DNA of 64,000 nt from Streptococcus australis (GCF_015553625.1 NZ_JADNGY010000001.1:1-64000), one strand, 5' to 3'. Positions 46,964 through 58,854 are shown, counted from the stretch's first letter. Numbers and translations: made by a program. The notes: generated by a model from the letters alone, not told the origin.

Positions 46964-49900
46964 CTAGAGGACTTTTAATCTCTTGAGGAAGGGACGGTCT
47001 CTATACGGAGTCAGATGTTGCTCTGCCAGTTTCTTGTAGTAGCCCTTATCTTCTTTCAAGAAAGAGCTCAAAGCAGGAACCGGTTGCTCTCCTTGTTCCT
47101 TCTGGGCCGCCAAGAAGGCTAAGAGATAACAAACCATCCCCTTGTCTCGCGCATTCGTCGTTTGCTTCATGGTTCCTTCTTTACGAGCCAGATAAGTTGC
47201 CACCTTCTCTTGCTCGCCAAAATGACAGGCGATTAAGGATTGATAAAATTCGAGCAATTCTTCCTTCCAAGGGAAGCGAACGCCGGACAAAACCTTTTGA
47301 GCCCTGTCAAAATAGAAGCGGGCTTGGACCAAATCTCCCTTCCAATAGTAGGCAATCCCAAGATCAATTTCAAACACCACTCGGACTGAATCAACAGATT
47401 GATCTCCCACCAAGCGTAGGACCTCTTCCAAATGGGTGACAGCTACTTGAAAATGCCCTCTCACTTGCTCTATTTCAGCCAGGTAGGCTAAAGATGCTGC
47501 AATTTGAATGGCATACTTGGCCTGCATGCTATTGGTCAGACTAAAGCAATCAATGGAGCGATAGAGGTGGCGGGTTGCCTGCTCCTCATCCCCTACCATC
47601 AAATGGTACAAACCCTTCAAACGTAACTGAATCGCAATCGCTTCATGGTTGTTGGCCTGAATCGCATCTTCTAAAGCCAAATCTGTGTAATAGGCCATTT
47701 CAGAAATATTTTCTGTTTGAATGCAATAATAAATGATTTGCCGGTACCCTTCTAAAAGAAAGTCGAGCCGTTTGAGTTCCCGCGCATAGGAGATGACCTT
47801 TTGAATATCATGAATCCCCTTTTGGTACTCACCACTTCGAATGAAGTAGCGCCCCTCTAAATACAAGTAGCGCAGTTGCAAATACTTGTAGTCTCTATCT
47901 TTTTGGTGTCGTGAAAAAAGCTGATCCAGTTCTCGACGAAGACGAGAGAGTTCCCCAAAAATATCCAAATGGCTATTTTCACCATCTGATACTCCCCCTT
48001 CTTCTCCCTTGGAGTATATTGGGAATAGTTCATGTTCTAGCTGGAGGATTTCTTCCAAGTAGGTTAGCTCAAAGGATAGGGAACACAAGAGATTTTGGGA
48101 CTGCTTGTATTGGTAAGCTATTTCCTTATAGAAGAGCAGGTCTGTCGAATCTTCTAAGGTTTCTTCCAGTTTTTGCGCGATTTGTTGATGGAAGAGACGC
48201 CGTCTGGCTGGTGACAGGAGTTGGTAGAAATACATGGCTACCAATTGCTTGCAAAATTGGACTAAGAGATCCTCCCCCTCCTCCACTATTGAGATGATTC
48301 CTCTTTGAGCTAAAGGATCTAATAATGCAGTTAAAACAGAAAGATCTGTAGCTGTCAAATCGGCCAAGATAGACATGGATATCGGCTTATGAAAACAAGA
48401 CAAATAATGAAGAAGGGACTCCTCTTCACTGCTCAAGTCACCCAGCTCTTGAGACAGATAGGCTTGAATAATATCAGGTAAGGGCTCTAAACTTTCCTTC
48501 TCTTTCCACTCTTCTATATAGCTGGACAACAAGAAGGGACTACCTTCACTCCACTCCATCATTTGCTCGATCAGGGCTGGTTCTATCTGCCCCAGTTGCC
48601 CTTGTAAGAGTGATCGACTTTCACTCGGATCAAAATTGGTCAACTCTAGCTGGGACAACCGTCTCTCGACTTTTAAACTCCCAAAGAAGGTGACCAAGAA
48701 TTCCGGCAAAGGCCCCTCAGCTGTAACAATCAGTTGCCATCTTTCCCCGCTACTTTTCTCCTCCAATTGCTTTACTTTATTGAATGAGGCCGCATCCATC
48801 CACTGAGCATTTTCAAGCAGAATCAGGAGAGGTTTTTCTTGGCTGAGTCTTTGAAGGTGCTTCCGGACAGCAGGGAGATTGTCCGCTTTTCCTAGAGGAG
48901 GAGCTTCCAAGCCCCCGCTCACTTTCTCTAGGGAAGCTTTGAGGTCGTCCCAGATCCCTCCTTCTTCTTGGCGACTGCCGACTTTGCCTTCCAGCTTGAC
49001 AAAGCTAAAACTACGATTGGACAGCAAGACCAATTGACGCAATAAACGTTTTTTGCCTGTTCCAGATTGCCCCATGACCAAGAGAGGGCCAACCGCTTCC
49101 CCCTTCTCTACTAAGGATAGGTATTCTTCCAGTTGGGACAGTTCTTGTTTGCGACCAAAGAAAGGGAGTTCTCGGACATTCACACGATTGCTCTGTTTAT
49201 GGGTTCGCTTAGCTTCCAAAACAGAATGATACAGTTCTTCTATCACTCGACTAGGACGAACATTCAGCTCACGATCCAATAAATCCACCAGCTTGTAATA
49301 GGTCTCAAAAAATTTCCCCAGCTGGTGATGAACTCTATAATACTCCATCAAGAGCTGGTAGTTCTTTTCTTCAAATTCATCCAGCTCTACTAAATGGTGG
49401 AGTAAGGACTCTATACCAGGGTCTCCCAGCCCCTCTTTGTCAATCTTTTGATAACAGCTTTCAATATAGAGTTGCTTATAAGCGCTCCGTTTACGGGAAG
49501 CCCACTGGTCAAAGTCCTCATCATCCTTGACGTAGAAGCCTTCCAGAAAATCTCCCTGATAAAGATGTAAATTGCTTATCGGATCCCTTTCAAAAAGCTG
49601 GACATCCAAAGAAAGATTCAGCTCAGAATTAAGGGCCAAGCTACTCCTACTTGGAGAAACAATGACATCTCCTTCAAAGATTTTATTAGCTTGGTAAACA
49701 GTATTCCGTAGATTTTTCCGAGCGACTTGGTTTTCCTTATCCCCCCAGAGAATACCCGCAATTTCATCACGGTTAACCTCACCCGATACAGCTAAGTAAT
49801 AAAATAAAGCCTCCATCTTCGAGAAGGAGAAACGGATGTCTTTCTGTTGGAAAACAACCTTAGGGGGTCCAAATAACTTCAACGTGAGTTCTCTCTTCAT
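46964..49900 (-). CDS. Large SARP-type regulator (wHTH-BTAD-AAA-TPR)
   Basis: A 978-residue regulator. Residues about 1-95 form an OmpR-like winged helix (LTLKLFGPPKV, FSKMEALFYYLAVSG, LRNTVYQANK). Residues about 100-245 form a BTAD domain (YQGDFLEGFYVKDDEDFDQWASRKR). A STAND/AAA ATPase follows, with Walker A MGQSGTGKKRLL near 278 and LLILLENAQWMD as Walker B. The C-terminal half is TPR-like helices that could sense a ligand or partner. This is the layout of AfsR-like SARPs. The start at 49900 follows GGAGG; earlier ATGs lack sites. It likely controls the hut promoters (inference). Confidence 0.85.
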   Translation of the reverse strand: MKRELTLKLFGPPKVVFQQKDIRFSFSKMEALFYYLAVSGEVNRDEIAGILWGDKENQVARKNLRNTVYQANKIFEGDVIVSPSRSSLALNSELNLSLDVQLFERDPISNLHLYQGDFLEGFYVKDDEDFDQWASRKRSAYKQLYIESCYQKIDKEGLGDPGIESLLHHLVELDEFEEKNYQLLMEYYRVHHQLGKFFETYYKLVDLLDRELNVRPSRVIEELYHSVLEAKRTHKQSNRVNVRELPFFGRKQELSQLEEYLSLVEKGEAVGPLLVMGQSGTGKKRLLRQLVLLSNRSFSFVKLEGKVGSRQEEGGIWDDLKASLEKVSGGLEAPPLGKADNLPAVRKHLQRLSQEKPLLILLENAQWMDAASFNKVKQLEEKSSGERWQLIVTAEGPLPEFLVTFFGSLKVERRLSQLELTNFDPSESRSLLQGQLGQIEPALIEQMMEWSEGSPFLLSSYIEEWKEKESLEPLPDIIQAYLSQELGDLSSEEESLLHYLSCFHKPISMSILADLTATDLSVLTALLDPLAQRGIISIVEEGEDLLVQFCKQLVAMYFYQLLSPARRRLFHQQIAQKLEETLEDSTDLLFYKEIAYQYKQSQNLLCSLSFELTYLEEILQLEHELFPIYSKGEEGGVSDGENSHLDIFGELSRLRRELDQLFSRHQKDRDYKYLQLRYLYLEGRYFIRSGEYQKGIHDIQKVISYARELKRLDFLLEGYRQIIYYCIQTENISEMAYYTDLALEDAIQANNHEAIAIQLRLKGLYHLMVGDEEQATRHLYRSIDCFSLTNSMQAKYAIQIAASLAYLAEIEQVRGHFQVAVTHLEEVLRLVGDQSVDSVRVVFEIDLGIAYYWKGDLVQARFYFDRAQKVLSGVRFPWKEELLEFYQSLIACHFGEQEKVATYLARKEGTMKQTTNARDKGMVCYLLAFLAAQKEQGEQPVPALSSFLKEDKGYYKKLAEQHLTPYRDRPFLKRLKVL

Positions 49901-49975
49901 TGCAAGCGCCTCCAAAATCTTCATATTAATACTATAAAAAAAAAGTTGCCATTTAGCAAGCGATTGGTCCAAGTA

Positions 49976-50010
49976 AAAAAGAGACTGAGAAAATTTTTTC
50001 TCAATCTCTA
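49976..50010 (-). terminator. metE-metF terminator
   Basis: On the minus strand AGAGATTGAGAAAA pairs with TTTTCTCAGTCTCT, followed by TTTTT. It lies between metF and the regulator gene downstream. Confidence 0.9.
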
Positions 50011-50032
50011 CAATTCCTGCTTAGACTGTTGA

Positions 50033-50908
50033 TTAAATCACTTCCAAGTTTGGTTGGTGTTCAAATAACGCTTTTGTTGCATGGTGGACATGATAGGCTA
50101 CATCTTCATTGTTCATGGTGTAGAGATGGACACCGGCAACATCTTGTGTGACCAAATCAACGATTTGATCCACCGCATAGGCTAAACCAGCCGCACGAAG
50201 GGATTTTGGATCATGTTCATACTTATCCAGAATGGCTTTGAATTTCCGTGGGATATGAACATTTTCACAAGTCTTCAACAAGCGAAGGGCCTGGTTTCTG
50301 TTAAGAATTGGCATCACCCCTGCATGAATGGGAACATCAATTCCCGCCAAGGTACACTTATCTTGAAAATCGTAGAAACGCTCATTGTCAAAGAAAAGCT
50401 GAGTCACTAGGCTCGAACATCCAGCATCCACTTTCTTTTTCAGATTTTGAATATCTGAAATTTGGTTTGGCGAATCTGGGTGACCTTCTGGGTAACAAGC
50501 ACCGATTACATCAAAGTGAGGAGCTTCTGTTTTAATAAATTCAATCAAGTCCGTTGCATAACGAAAGTCTTTTAAAGGCTCAATACCAGGAATAATATCA
50601 CCACGAAGGGCCAAAATCCGATGAACCCCTACTTGATCTAATTCATGAAGGGTATCTGCTACTTTTTCCTTGCTTAGATAGATGGCAGGTAAGTGGGCAA
50701 TGGTCGGAATAGACAATTCATTCTGAATATGATTGGCTAAAGCAACCGTCGTCTCTTTGATATTGTATTTATTATTGCTAGCTGTCACACTGATAAAGTG
50801 TGGAGCTAATTCCTGCATATTTTCCAAGGCACGTAAGAGCTTGGCATTGCCTACTTCAGGATTTGGAGGGAAAACCTCAAAGGAGAGCGACGGTGTTTGC
50901 TTAGTCAT
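50033..50908 (-). CDS. metF: 5,10-Methylenetetrahydrofolate reductase
   Basis: A 291-residue FAD enzyme making 5-methyl-tetrahydrofolate, the methyl donor for MetE. SFEVFPPN at the N-terminus, HLPAIYLSKEKV near residue 72, LALRGDIIP near 97 and LFFDNERFYDF near 172 match bacterial MetF. The start at 50908 follows AAGGA. It lies 71 bases after metE in the same direction, forming the usual metEF pair. Confidence 0.95.
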   Translation of the reverse strand: MTKQTPSLSFEVFPPNPEVGNAKLLRALENMQELAPHFISVTASNNKYNIKETTVALANHIQNELSIPTIAHLPAIYLSKEKVADTLHELDQVGVHRILALRGDIIPGIEPLKDFRYATDLIEFIKTEAPHFDVIGACYPEGHPDSPNQISDIQNLKKKVDAGCSSLVTQLFFDNERFYDFQDKCTLAGIDVPIHAGVMPILNRNQALRLLKTCENVHIPRKFKAILDKYEHDPKSLRAAGLAYAVDQIVDLVTQDVAGVHLYTMNNEDVAYHVHHATKALFEHQPNLEVI

Positions 50909-50979
50909 CAAATGTATTCCTTTCTTGATTGAGCAATTCTTTTTTTGCTATCGAGCAAGCTTAGGAATTTCTACTTGCT

Positions 50980-53229
50980 TTATAGCGCTTTACGAGCAGC
51001 TTTTGCCGCTTCTACAAGACGGATCAAGCTTTCTTTTGTTTCTTTAATTCCACGTGTTTTCAAACCACAGTCAGGGTTGATCCAAACTTTTCTGCTTGGT
51101 ACTTTGGCAAGGATAGCTTCGATAGTGTGATCGATTTCGCCTTCGTTAGGCACACGAGGTGAGTGGATATCGTAAACCCCAGGTCCAACTTCTGTTTGGA
51201 AGTTTTTCGCTTTGAGTTCGTCCAAGATTTCAAGGTTTGAACGGCTTGCCTCAAATGAGATGACGTCTGCATCCATGTTGTCGATGGCTGGGATAATATC
51301 TGTAAATTCTGAGTAACACATGTGCGTGTGGATTTGTGTGTCTGGTGCTACTGTTGAATGTACCAAACGGAAGGCTGGAATAGCCCAGTCAAGGTAGTCT
51401 TCGTACCAGTCACTACGACGAAGTGGCAATTTCTCACGAAGAGCAGCCTCGTCGATTTGGATAATCTTCACGCCTGCAGCTTCAAGGTCAAGAACTTCAT
51501 CCTTGATAGCAAGAGCGATTTGAAGAGTAGAATCCTTGATAGAGATGTCTTCACGTGGGAATGACCAGTTAAGGATGGTAACAGGTCCAGTCAACATCCC
51601 TTTAACAGGTTTGTCCGTACGGCTTTGTGCGTAGCTAGACCATTTAACAGTGATTGGGTTAAGACGAGTGACATCACCCCAGATGATTGGTGGTTTAACC
51701 CCGCGCATACCATATGATTGTACCCAACCATTCTTAGAGAAGAGGTAACCGGACAAGTTTTGACCGAAGTACTCAACCATGTCATTACGCTCGAATTCAC
51801 CGTGTACAAGCACGTCAAATCCAACTTCTTCTTGCCATTTGATCCATTCGTCGATAGTTTCAGCAAGGAAGGCATCGTATTCTTCTTGTGACAATTCACC
51901 CTTACGGAAAGCCAAACGTTTCGCACGAACTTCCTTGGTTTGAGGGAATGAACCGATCGTTGTTGTTGGAAGGGCTGGAAGTTTGAAGGCATCTTCTTGG
52001 ATAGCTTCACGTTCTGCAAAGGCTGGCAAACGAGTGTAGTCTGCATCAGTCAATCCAGCGATACGCGCACGAAGCTCCGCATTTGCTCCGACACGTTCTG
52101 TCGCAAAGAGTTCTTTGTTTGCTGCAAGAGCTTCTTCACCTTGACCATTGCGGATAGCATCCAAGTCACGAAGTTCTTCCAATTTTTCAACAGCAAAGGC
52201 AAAGTGATTCAAGATAGCTGGTTCAAAGTCTTCATTGGCAGTTGTAAATGGCACATGAAGCAGTGAGCATGAGCTAGTCAAAACGATGTTTTCAGCTGGT
52301 ACTTGTTTCAAGATTTCCAAGCTTGCTTCGTAGTTGTTGCGCCAGATGTTCTTACCATTGACAATCCCTGCATAAAGAGTCTTGTCAGCTGGGAAGCCAC
52401 CTTTAACGAGTTCAAGAGTTTTCTTCCCTTCAACGAAGTCCAAACCAATCGCATCTACTGGCAAATTCACAAGGTCAGCGTAGATGTCACGTACATCACC
52501 AAAGTAAGTTTGGATCAGAACCTCAAGACCTTTCTTGTCAGCCAAGAGCTTGTTGTAGAGGTTCAAGAAGAGCGCTTTTTCTTCAGCTGATAAATCTTTA
52601 ACAAGAGCAGCTTCATCCAATTGAATACGAGTTGCACCAAGCTCAGCCAATTTAGCAAAAACATCTTGGTAAGCAGCCACTAAGCTATCAACGAAGTCTT
52701 CTGCCTTCACGCCTTCTTCGAAGTCTGATAATTGAAGGAAAGTGAATGGTCCAACCACAACTGGACGAGTGTCAAGACCCAAGTCTTTCGCTTCTTGGTA
52801 CTCATCAAAAATCTTGTGACCAGCCAATTTGACTTCTGTTGTTTTTTCAAATTTTGGAACGATATAGTGGTAGTTAGTGTTGAACCATTTCTTCATTGGA
52901 AGAGCACGCACATCCCCTTTTTCTCCCTGGTAACCACGCGCCAAGGCGAAGTAGCGTTCAAGGTCAGACAAGTCCAAGTTTTGAACCGATGCAGGAACCA
53001 CGTTGAAAAGGAAAGCAGCATCGAGGAAGTTGTCATAATGAGAAAAGTCATTTGATGGGATTTCAGTGATCCCTTTTTCTTTGACAATGTTCCAGTGTTT
53101 GGCACGCAATTCTTTTGCAGCGTCCAACAAATCTTCAGCTGTAATTTCGTTTCTAAAATATTTCTCAGTTGTAAATTTTAGTTCGCGGAATTCACCCAAA
53201 CGAGGGAATCCGATGATTGTAGTTGACAT
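50980..53229 (-). CDS. metE: Cobalamin-independent methionine synthase
   Basis: A 749-residue enzyme transferring a methyl group from 5-methyltetrahydropteroyl-polyglutamate to homocysteine. The N-terminal barrel begins with [16 protein letters not shown]. The C-terminal catalytic barrel carries the zinc ligands in HTHMCYSEF near residue 635 and [10 protein letters not shown] near 718. The ribosome site GGAGG is strong. Two palindromic Met-box-like sites lie upstream. Confidence 0.97.
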   Translation of the reverse strand: MSTTIIGFPRLGEFRELKFTTEKYFRNEITAEDLLDAAKELRAKHWNIVKEKGITEIPSNDFSHYDNFLDAAFLFNVVPASVQNLDLSDLERYFALARGYQGEKGDVRALPMKKWFNTNYHYIVPKFEKTTEVKLAGHKIFDEYQEAKDLGLDTRPVVVGPFTFLQLSDFEEGVKAEDFVDSLVAAYQDVFAKLAELGATRIQLDEAALVKDLSAEEKALFLNLYNKLLADKKGLEVLIQTYFGDVRDIYADLVNLPVDAIGLDFVEGKKTLELVKGGFPADKTLYAGIVNGKNIWRNNYEASLEILKQVPAENIVLTSSCSLLHVPFTTANEDFEPAILNHFAFAVEKLEELRDLDAIRNGQGEEALAANKELFATERVGANAELRARIAGLTDADYTRLPAFAEREAIQEDAFKLPALPTTTIGSFPQTKEVRAKRLAFRKGELSQEEYDAFLAETIDEWIKWQEEVGFDVLVHGEFERNDMVEYFGQNLSGYLFSKNGWVQSYGMRGVKPPIIWGDVTRLNPITVKWSSYAQSRTDKPVKGMLTGPVTILNWSFPREDISIKDSTLQIALAIKDEVLDLEAAGVKIIQIDEAALREKLPLRRSDWYEDYLDWAIPAFRLVHSTVAPDTQIHTHMCYSEFTDIIPAIDNMDADVISFEASRSNLEILDELKAKNFQTEVGPGVYDIHSPRVPNEGEIDHTIEAILAKVPSRKVWINPDCGLKTRGIKETKESLIRLVEAAKAARKAL

Positions 53230-53311
53230 GTTTTGTCCTCCAAAAATTCAAGTTGAGTCTATCTTATCAGAAGAAGCCCCTTCTGTATAATTGCTTTTCA
53301 ATGGTTTATGG

Positions 53312-53328
53312 TATAGCCAGAAGCTATA
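53312..53328 (-). promoter_or_regulatory. Met-box-like palindrome upstream of metE (proximal)
   Basis: TATAG-N7-CTATA, a 17-base dyad resembling the TATAGTTTSAAACTATA site reported for streptococcal methionine LysR regulators (MetR/MtaR). The inner bases match only partly. Confidence 0.6.
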
Positions 53329-53382
53329 ACCTTATAGATCAAGGGTTTCCGCCTCTTGCCATTGACCAGAACTAATAGTCCT

Positions 53383-53399
53383 TATAAAAAATAACTATA
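53383..53399 (-). promoter_or_regulatory. Met-box-like palindrome upstream of metE (distal)
   Basis: TATAA-N7-CTATA within CCTTATA...CTATAAGG. Its centre lies 71 bases (near seven helical turns) from the proximal site, consistent with an activator pair. Confidence 0.5.
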
Positions 53400-53460
53400 A
53401 GGCTTCTACCAGACAGACTGAGCCTCCTCCCATTGGACAGACCTCGTCCCCTCTAAAACA

Positions 53461-53489
53461 AAAAAGAAGCTATCCGCTTCTTTTTTTGT
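53461..53489. terminator. Terminator downstream of the decayed alpha-glucosidase
   Basis: AAAAAGAAGC pairs with GCTTCTTTTT around TATCC, with T runs on both strands. Confidence 0.85.
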
Positions 53490-53501
53490 AGAAACTTATG
53501 C

Positions 53502-55180
<1,679 letters not shown>

Positions 55181-55215
55181 TTAGTAGCTCTATCAGTCTC
55201 CTTTAAAATAAAAAA

Positions 55216-55240
55216 GAAGTCACTTTAGAAAACTTCCTTT
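55216..55240 (-). terminator. Terminator at the 3' end of the acyltransferase gene
   Basis: On the minus strand GAAGT pairs with ACTTC, followed by TTTTTTATTTT. The stop codon lies in the loop. Confidence 0.55.
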
Positions 55241-56265
55241 TTTAACCTTCTCATCCTCTTTTCATTTTGCCAATTGTGATAAGAGAGCATGGCCAACCCA
55301 AAGAGATGGCTTCCAAACAAGGCCACCACAAAAATCAGCTTGCCTCTGTCTGGATAGGAAAGTGGGAGATTGCTAAAACCATAGCGAGCCCACTCGATGA
55401 AGATTGGATGCGAAAAGTAAAGCGCCATACTCATCTGTTTTAAATACTGTAAGTCATAAGATTTTAAAAAGGACGATTTTAGGCAAGCATTGACCAAATA
55501 GACCGTCACAAAAGGAAGAAGAAAGAAAAAGTTCTTATCCATTCCTTCATGTTGAAAAATAACTACGCCTTCTAAACAGAGGAAACCAAAAGTCAGAGCA
55601 AGCTTTTGCCAACGGTGAACCCTAAAATTTTGTGAATGAAAATGATCAAACAGATAGTAACCCATATAGATAAAAATAGGCGTGTAAAAGAATCCATTTC
55701 GAGCAGTGAAAAATAAGTTGCTGTAGAGCTGGTAGCCCTTGAGAAGACTCGTGGTGTCTAGATAAGCCGAATAGGTCTCAACCAAGCCCCAGCAATAGAG
55801 GAGCAAGCTGATCACCCCCGCCCAAACCATGCCCAAGCGTTTGACCAGTTGATTGACCAAAAACAAACCTAGCAAAAAAGCTGGGATATACCAGAGTTGG
55901 TAACACATCCCCAAATAGACTAGAGCGATGAGGACGCCAGCTGGAAAGAGAGATACTGGGAGGTTGAGACTAGAAAAAAAGACCCAGGCATAGGGAAGAT
56001 AGACACAACTCCAAAATAAATAGGTTTTTACGATTTTGACCAGATAGGCCTTCATTTTCCTTGCATCTCTTAGTGATGGCTTGAGGAAAAAGCTGGCACA
56101 GACGATAAAAAATGGCACCGCTAGCCGTCCAAGGATACTCTTGAGACCAAAATGCACCGACTCATAGGAAGTTAAGCGACCACTATGCACCAAAATCACT
56201 GCAATCGCAAAGAGGTATTGAAAAAGACTAATACTGGAAGTGTTATAGAGGGAATTCTTTTTCAT
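55225..56265 (-). CDS. Acyltransferase-3 family membrane protein
   Basis: A 346-residue integral membrane protein with about ten hydrophobic segments. The N-terminal segment (ISLFQYLFAIAVILVHSG, with the conserved His after the first helix) and RLAVPFFIVCASFFL are typical of membrane O-acyltransferases (acyltransferase family 3). These add acetyl or other acyl groups to surface polysaccharide, peptidoglycan or glycolipids. The substrate is unknown. It has a strong AAGGAG site and no clear operon partner. Confidence 0.82.
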   Translation of the reverse strand: MKKNSLYNTSSISLFQYLFAIAVILVHSGRLTSYESVHFGLKSILGRLAVPFFIVCASFFLKPSLRDARKMKAYLVKIVKTYLFWSCVYLPYAWVFFSSLNLPVSLFPAGVLIALVYLGMCYQLWYIPAFLLGLFLVNQLVKRLGMVWAGVISLLLYCWGLVETYSAYLDTTSLLKGYQLYSNLFFTARNGFFYTPIFIYMGYYLFDHFHSQNFRVHRWQKLALTFGFLCLEGVVIFQHEGMDKNFFFLLPFVTVYLVNACLKSSFLKSYDLQYLKQMSMALYFSHPIFIEWARYGFSNLPLSYPDRGKLIFVVALFGSHLFGLAMLSYHNWQNEKRMRRLKKEVF

Positions 56266-56370
56266 GGTCCTACTCCTTCGCCAAATGCAGATTCTATGGT
56301 TATTTTAGCATGAAAGAGAGGACCAAGCAAGGAATCCTTGCCTCCTTATCTACCTTTTTTCCTCTATTTT

Positions 56371-56388
56371 TGATATACTCAAAGCATG
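56371..56388 (+). promoter_or_regulatory. Extended -10 directly at the pabBC start (leaderless promoter)
   Basis: TG-A-TATACT (TATACT 56374-56379) is followed by six bases and then ATG at 56386. Transcription should start at the A of the ATG. No Shine-Dalgarno sequence is visible. Confidence 0.62.
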
Positions 56389-58113
56389 CACAAACAAACG
56401 ATTATTGATTTTAAAGAGCTTGGATTGCGACAGCTTTTCACCAAGCCCATAAGGGAATTAAAAACCAGAGACCTCGACCAAGTAGAGACTCTTCTGAGAG
56501 AGGCGGAAGCCTATCAGGAGGCTGGTTATTATGCCGTAGGCTATGTCAGTTATGAAGCCGCTCCTGCTTTTGAGAAAAAATTAGCCGTCCACCCAGCACC
56601 ACTCATGGGAGAGTATCTCCTCTATTTCACCATTCATGAGGAGGTCGAGACCCTTCCTTTCCCAGAGGACTATGAGGCTGTGGACCTACCTGCCAATTGG
56701 AAGGAAGAGGTCGAGGCGCCTACCTATCAAGAAGCCATTGAGACCATCCAGCACCACATCCGTCAAGGAGACACCTACCAGGTCAACTATACCGTCCAGC
56801 TTTCTCAAGAGCTAGAGGCTGATCCTTTGGCCATCTATAATCGCTTAGTGGTAGAGCAAAAGGCCCATTACAATGCCTTTATCCAGCACGATGATGTGTC
56901 CATCCTCTCTATCAGCCCTGAACTCTTTTTTGAACAAGAAGATCGGCTATTGACCACGCGCCCCATGAAGGGGACGACTCGTCGTGGCCTCACCAACCAA
57001 GCCGATCTTGAAGAGGCAGCTTGGTTAGAAGCGGACCCCAAAAATCGAGCGGAAAATATGATGATTGTAGATCTCCTCCGCAATGATATGAACCGGATTT
57101 CGGAAATTGGAAGTGAGCAGGTGACCCGTCTCTGCCAAGTTGAGCAATACTCTACCGTTTGGCAGATGACGTCGACCATTAAAAGTCGCTTGCGCCCAGA
57201 GATCGACCTGGTTCAAACCTTCCAGGCCCTCTTTCCTTGTGGTTCGATTACAGGGGCACCGAAAATCTCTACTATGGAAATTATTCAAAAGACAGAGGTT
57301 GCTCCTCGCGGAGTCTACTGTGGAACGATTGGGATCCTTCTTCCAAAAGGGAAACGGATCTTCAATGTGGCTATCCGAACCCTTCAAATGCAAGGCACCA
57401 AAGCCATCTATGGCGTAGGAGGGGGCATCACTTGGGACAGCAAATGGAAATCCGAATACCAGGAAACTAAGCAAAAGTCTGCTGTTCTCTACCGTCAAGA
57501 GCCTCGATTTGATCTCTTGACAACTGGTCGTATCCACCAAGGAGAGTTGACCTTCCTGAAGCAACACTTGACCCGTTTGCGAGAGGCCAGCCGCTACTTT
57601 GCCTATCCTTATAATGAGCAAAAGCTCTTGAACAAACTTCAAGAAGAGCTCACTCATGTTGATTCTAGCCTTGACTATCGTTGTCGGATAGCCTTGCAGA
57701 AAAACGGAAACTTCCAACTGACGATTACGGAGCTAACAGACTTGCCAGCTAGCTATCTACAGGCTCAATTACGAGAACAAACTGCACCATTAAACCGACC
57801 TTTTACCTATTTTAAAACGAGCCAGAGAGACCATCTCATCCAGTCAGATCGGGAGCAGATCTACTATTTAGAAGACGGAACCTTACTAGAGACGACCATC
57901 GGCAACCTCATTCTAGAGATCGACGGCCAACTCTACACTCCTCCAGCTCATCTCCCTCTCCTCGAAGGGATCTACCGCCGCCATCTATTGGAAACTGGAC
58001 AAGTAGAGGAAAAACGATTGACACTGAAGGATTTAGAAGTTGCTGACAGAGTCTATGCCTGCAATGCCCTTCGTGGACTTTATCCACTCGATTTTACAAG
58101 AAAGAACCCATAA
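56386..58113 (+). CDS. pabB: Aminodeoxychorismate synthase component I fused to aminodeoxychorismate lyase
   Basis: A 575-residue PabBC fusion for p-aminobenzoate (folate) synthesis. The chorismate-binding domain spans about 85-370: QGDTYQVNYT near 126, AENMMIVDLLRND near 222, and FPCGSITGAPKISTMEII near 285. The C-terminal part (about 375-575) is a class IV PLP lyase domain (GTLLETTIGNLIL, LEGIYRRHLL). The amidotransferase PabA is not in this window. It overlaps the next gene by one base (TAATG). Confidence 0.93.
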   Translation: MHKQTIIDFKELGLRQLFTKPIRELKTRDLDQVETLLREAEAYQEAGYYAVGYVSYEAAPAFEKKLAVHPAPLMGEYLLYFTIHEEVETLPFPEDYEAVDLPANWKEEVEAPTYQEAIETIQHHIRQGDTYQVNYTVQLSQELEADPLAIYNRLVVEQKAHYNAFIQHDDVSILSISPELFFEQEDRLLTTRPMKGTTRRGLTNQADLEEAAWLEADPKNRAENMMIVDLLRNDMNRISEIGSEQVTRLCQVEQYSTVWQMTSTIKSRLRPEIDLVQTFQALFPCGSITGAPKISTMEIIQKTEVAPRGVYCGTIGILLPKGKRIFNVAIRTLQMQGTKAIYGVGGGITWDSKWKSEYQETKQKSAVLYRQEPRFDLLTTGRIHQGELTFLKQHLTRLREASRYFAYPYNEQKLLNKLQEELTHVDSSLDYRCRIALQKNGNFQLTITELTDLPASYLQAQLREQTAPLNRPFTYFKTSQRDHLIQSDREQIYYLEDGTLLETTIGNLILEIDGQLYTPPAHLPLLEGIYRRHLLETGQVEEKRLTLKDLEVADRVYACNALRGLYPLDFTRKNP

Positions 58114-58763
58114 TGAAACTTGTTTTTTTACATGGCCTAGGCCAGGATGCTCATTCTTGGCAAAGTGTTCAAGATGCACTTTCCCCCTTGCCTTCTGACT
58201 CTTTCGCTATTTTCTCTTATCCAAGCGAAAGCTACCAGGAGGCCAAAGAAAGACTGACGGAGTGTCTCCAACAAGAAAGCGAGCCCTTTATTCTGGTTGG
58301 ACTCTCACTGGGTGGCGTTCTCGCTCTTGAACTCTCCAGCCAAGACTTACCACACCTCAAGGGCTTGGTGCTCTCAGGGACACAATACAAACTCAAGACC
58401 AATCTCCTCTATCGGCTCCAGATCCTCCTCTTTCGTCTGCTTCCCAAACAGGTCTTTGAAAAGCAGGGGGCCAACAAACAGCACATGTTGCAAATCTTGA
58501 CCGAGTTAAAAAGTCTTAATCTAACCAATACTGCTAAAACTTGTCAGCTCCCTAGCTTAGTGATTTGTGGCAGCAAAGATTGGGCCAATCAAGCTTCTTC
58601 GAAAAAGTTGGCAAATCTCCTGCCCAAAGGGCACTATCAAGAAATCGCAGATGGAGGCCATCTACTCAATACTCAGAAACCCAATGAACTGGCACAAGTC
58701 ATCAAGGAGTTTGTTGGTGAATTTAAAAATGAAGAGGCTAGCTTAAAAAACAGTTCCTCTTAA
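58113..58763 (+). CDS. Alpha/beta hydrolase
   Basis: A 216-residue alpha/beta-hydrolase fold protein. The oxyanion region LHGLGQDAHSW is near the N-terminus. The nucleophile elbow GLSLGG is near residue 70. VICGSKD near 152 carries the probable Asp, and DGGHLLN near 185 the His. No signal peptide is present. It is translationally coupled to pabBC, but whether it takes part in folate synthesis is unknown. Confidence 0.82.
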   Translation: MKLVFLHGLGQDAHSWQSVQDALSPLPSDSFAIFSYPSESYQEAKERLTECLQQESEPFILVGLSLGGVLALELSSQDLPHLKGLVLSGTQYKLKTNLLYRLQILLFRLLPKQVFEKQGANKQHMLQILTELKSLNLTNTAKTCQLPSLVICGSKDWANQASSKKLANLLPKGHYQEIADGGHLLNTQKPNELAQVIKEFVGEFKNEEASLKNSSS

Positions 58764-58854
58764 TGTAGATAAAGTATTTTTTCATGTTACATAACTTAAA
58801 AAATCAAGATATTTAAAGAAATGTTTATTTTCTAAAGTTACTCATGAATACCTT

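Noticed and set aside
57025-57717. 230-codon minus-strand frame opposite pabBC
   Set aside because: Long only because of codon bias of pabBC; no ribosome site or recognisable domain.
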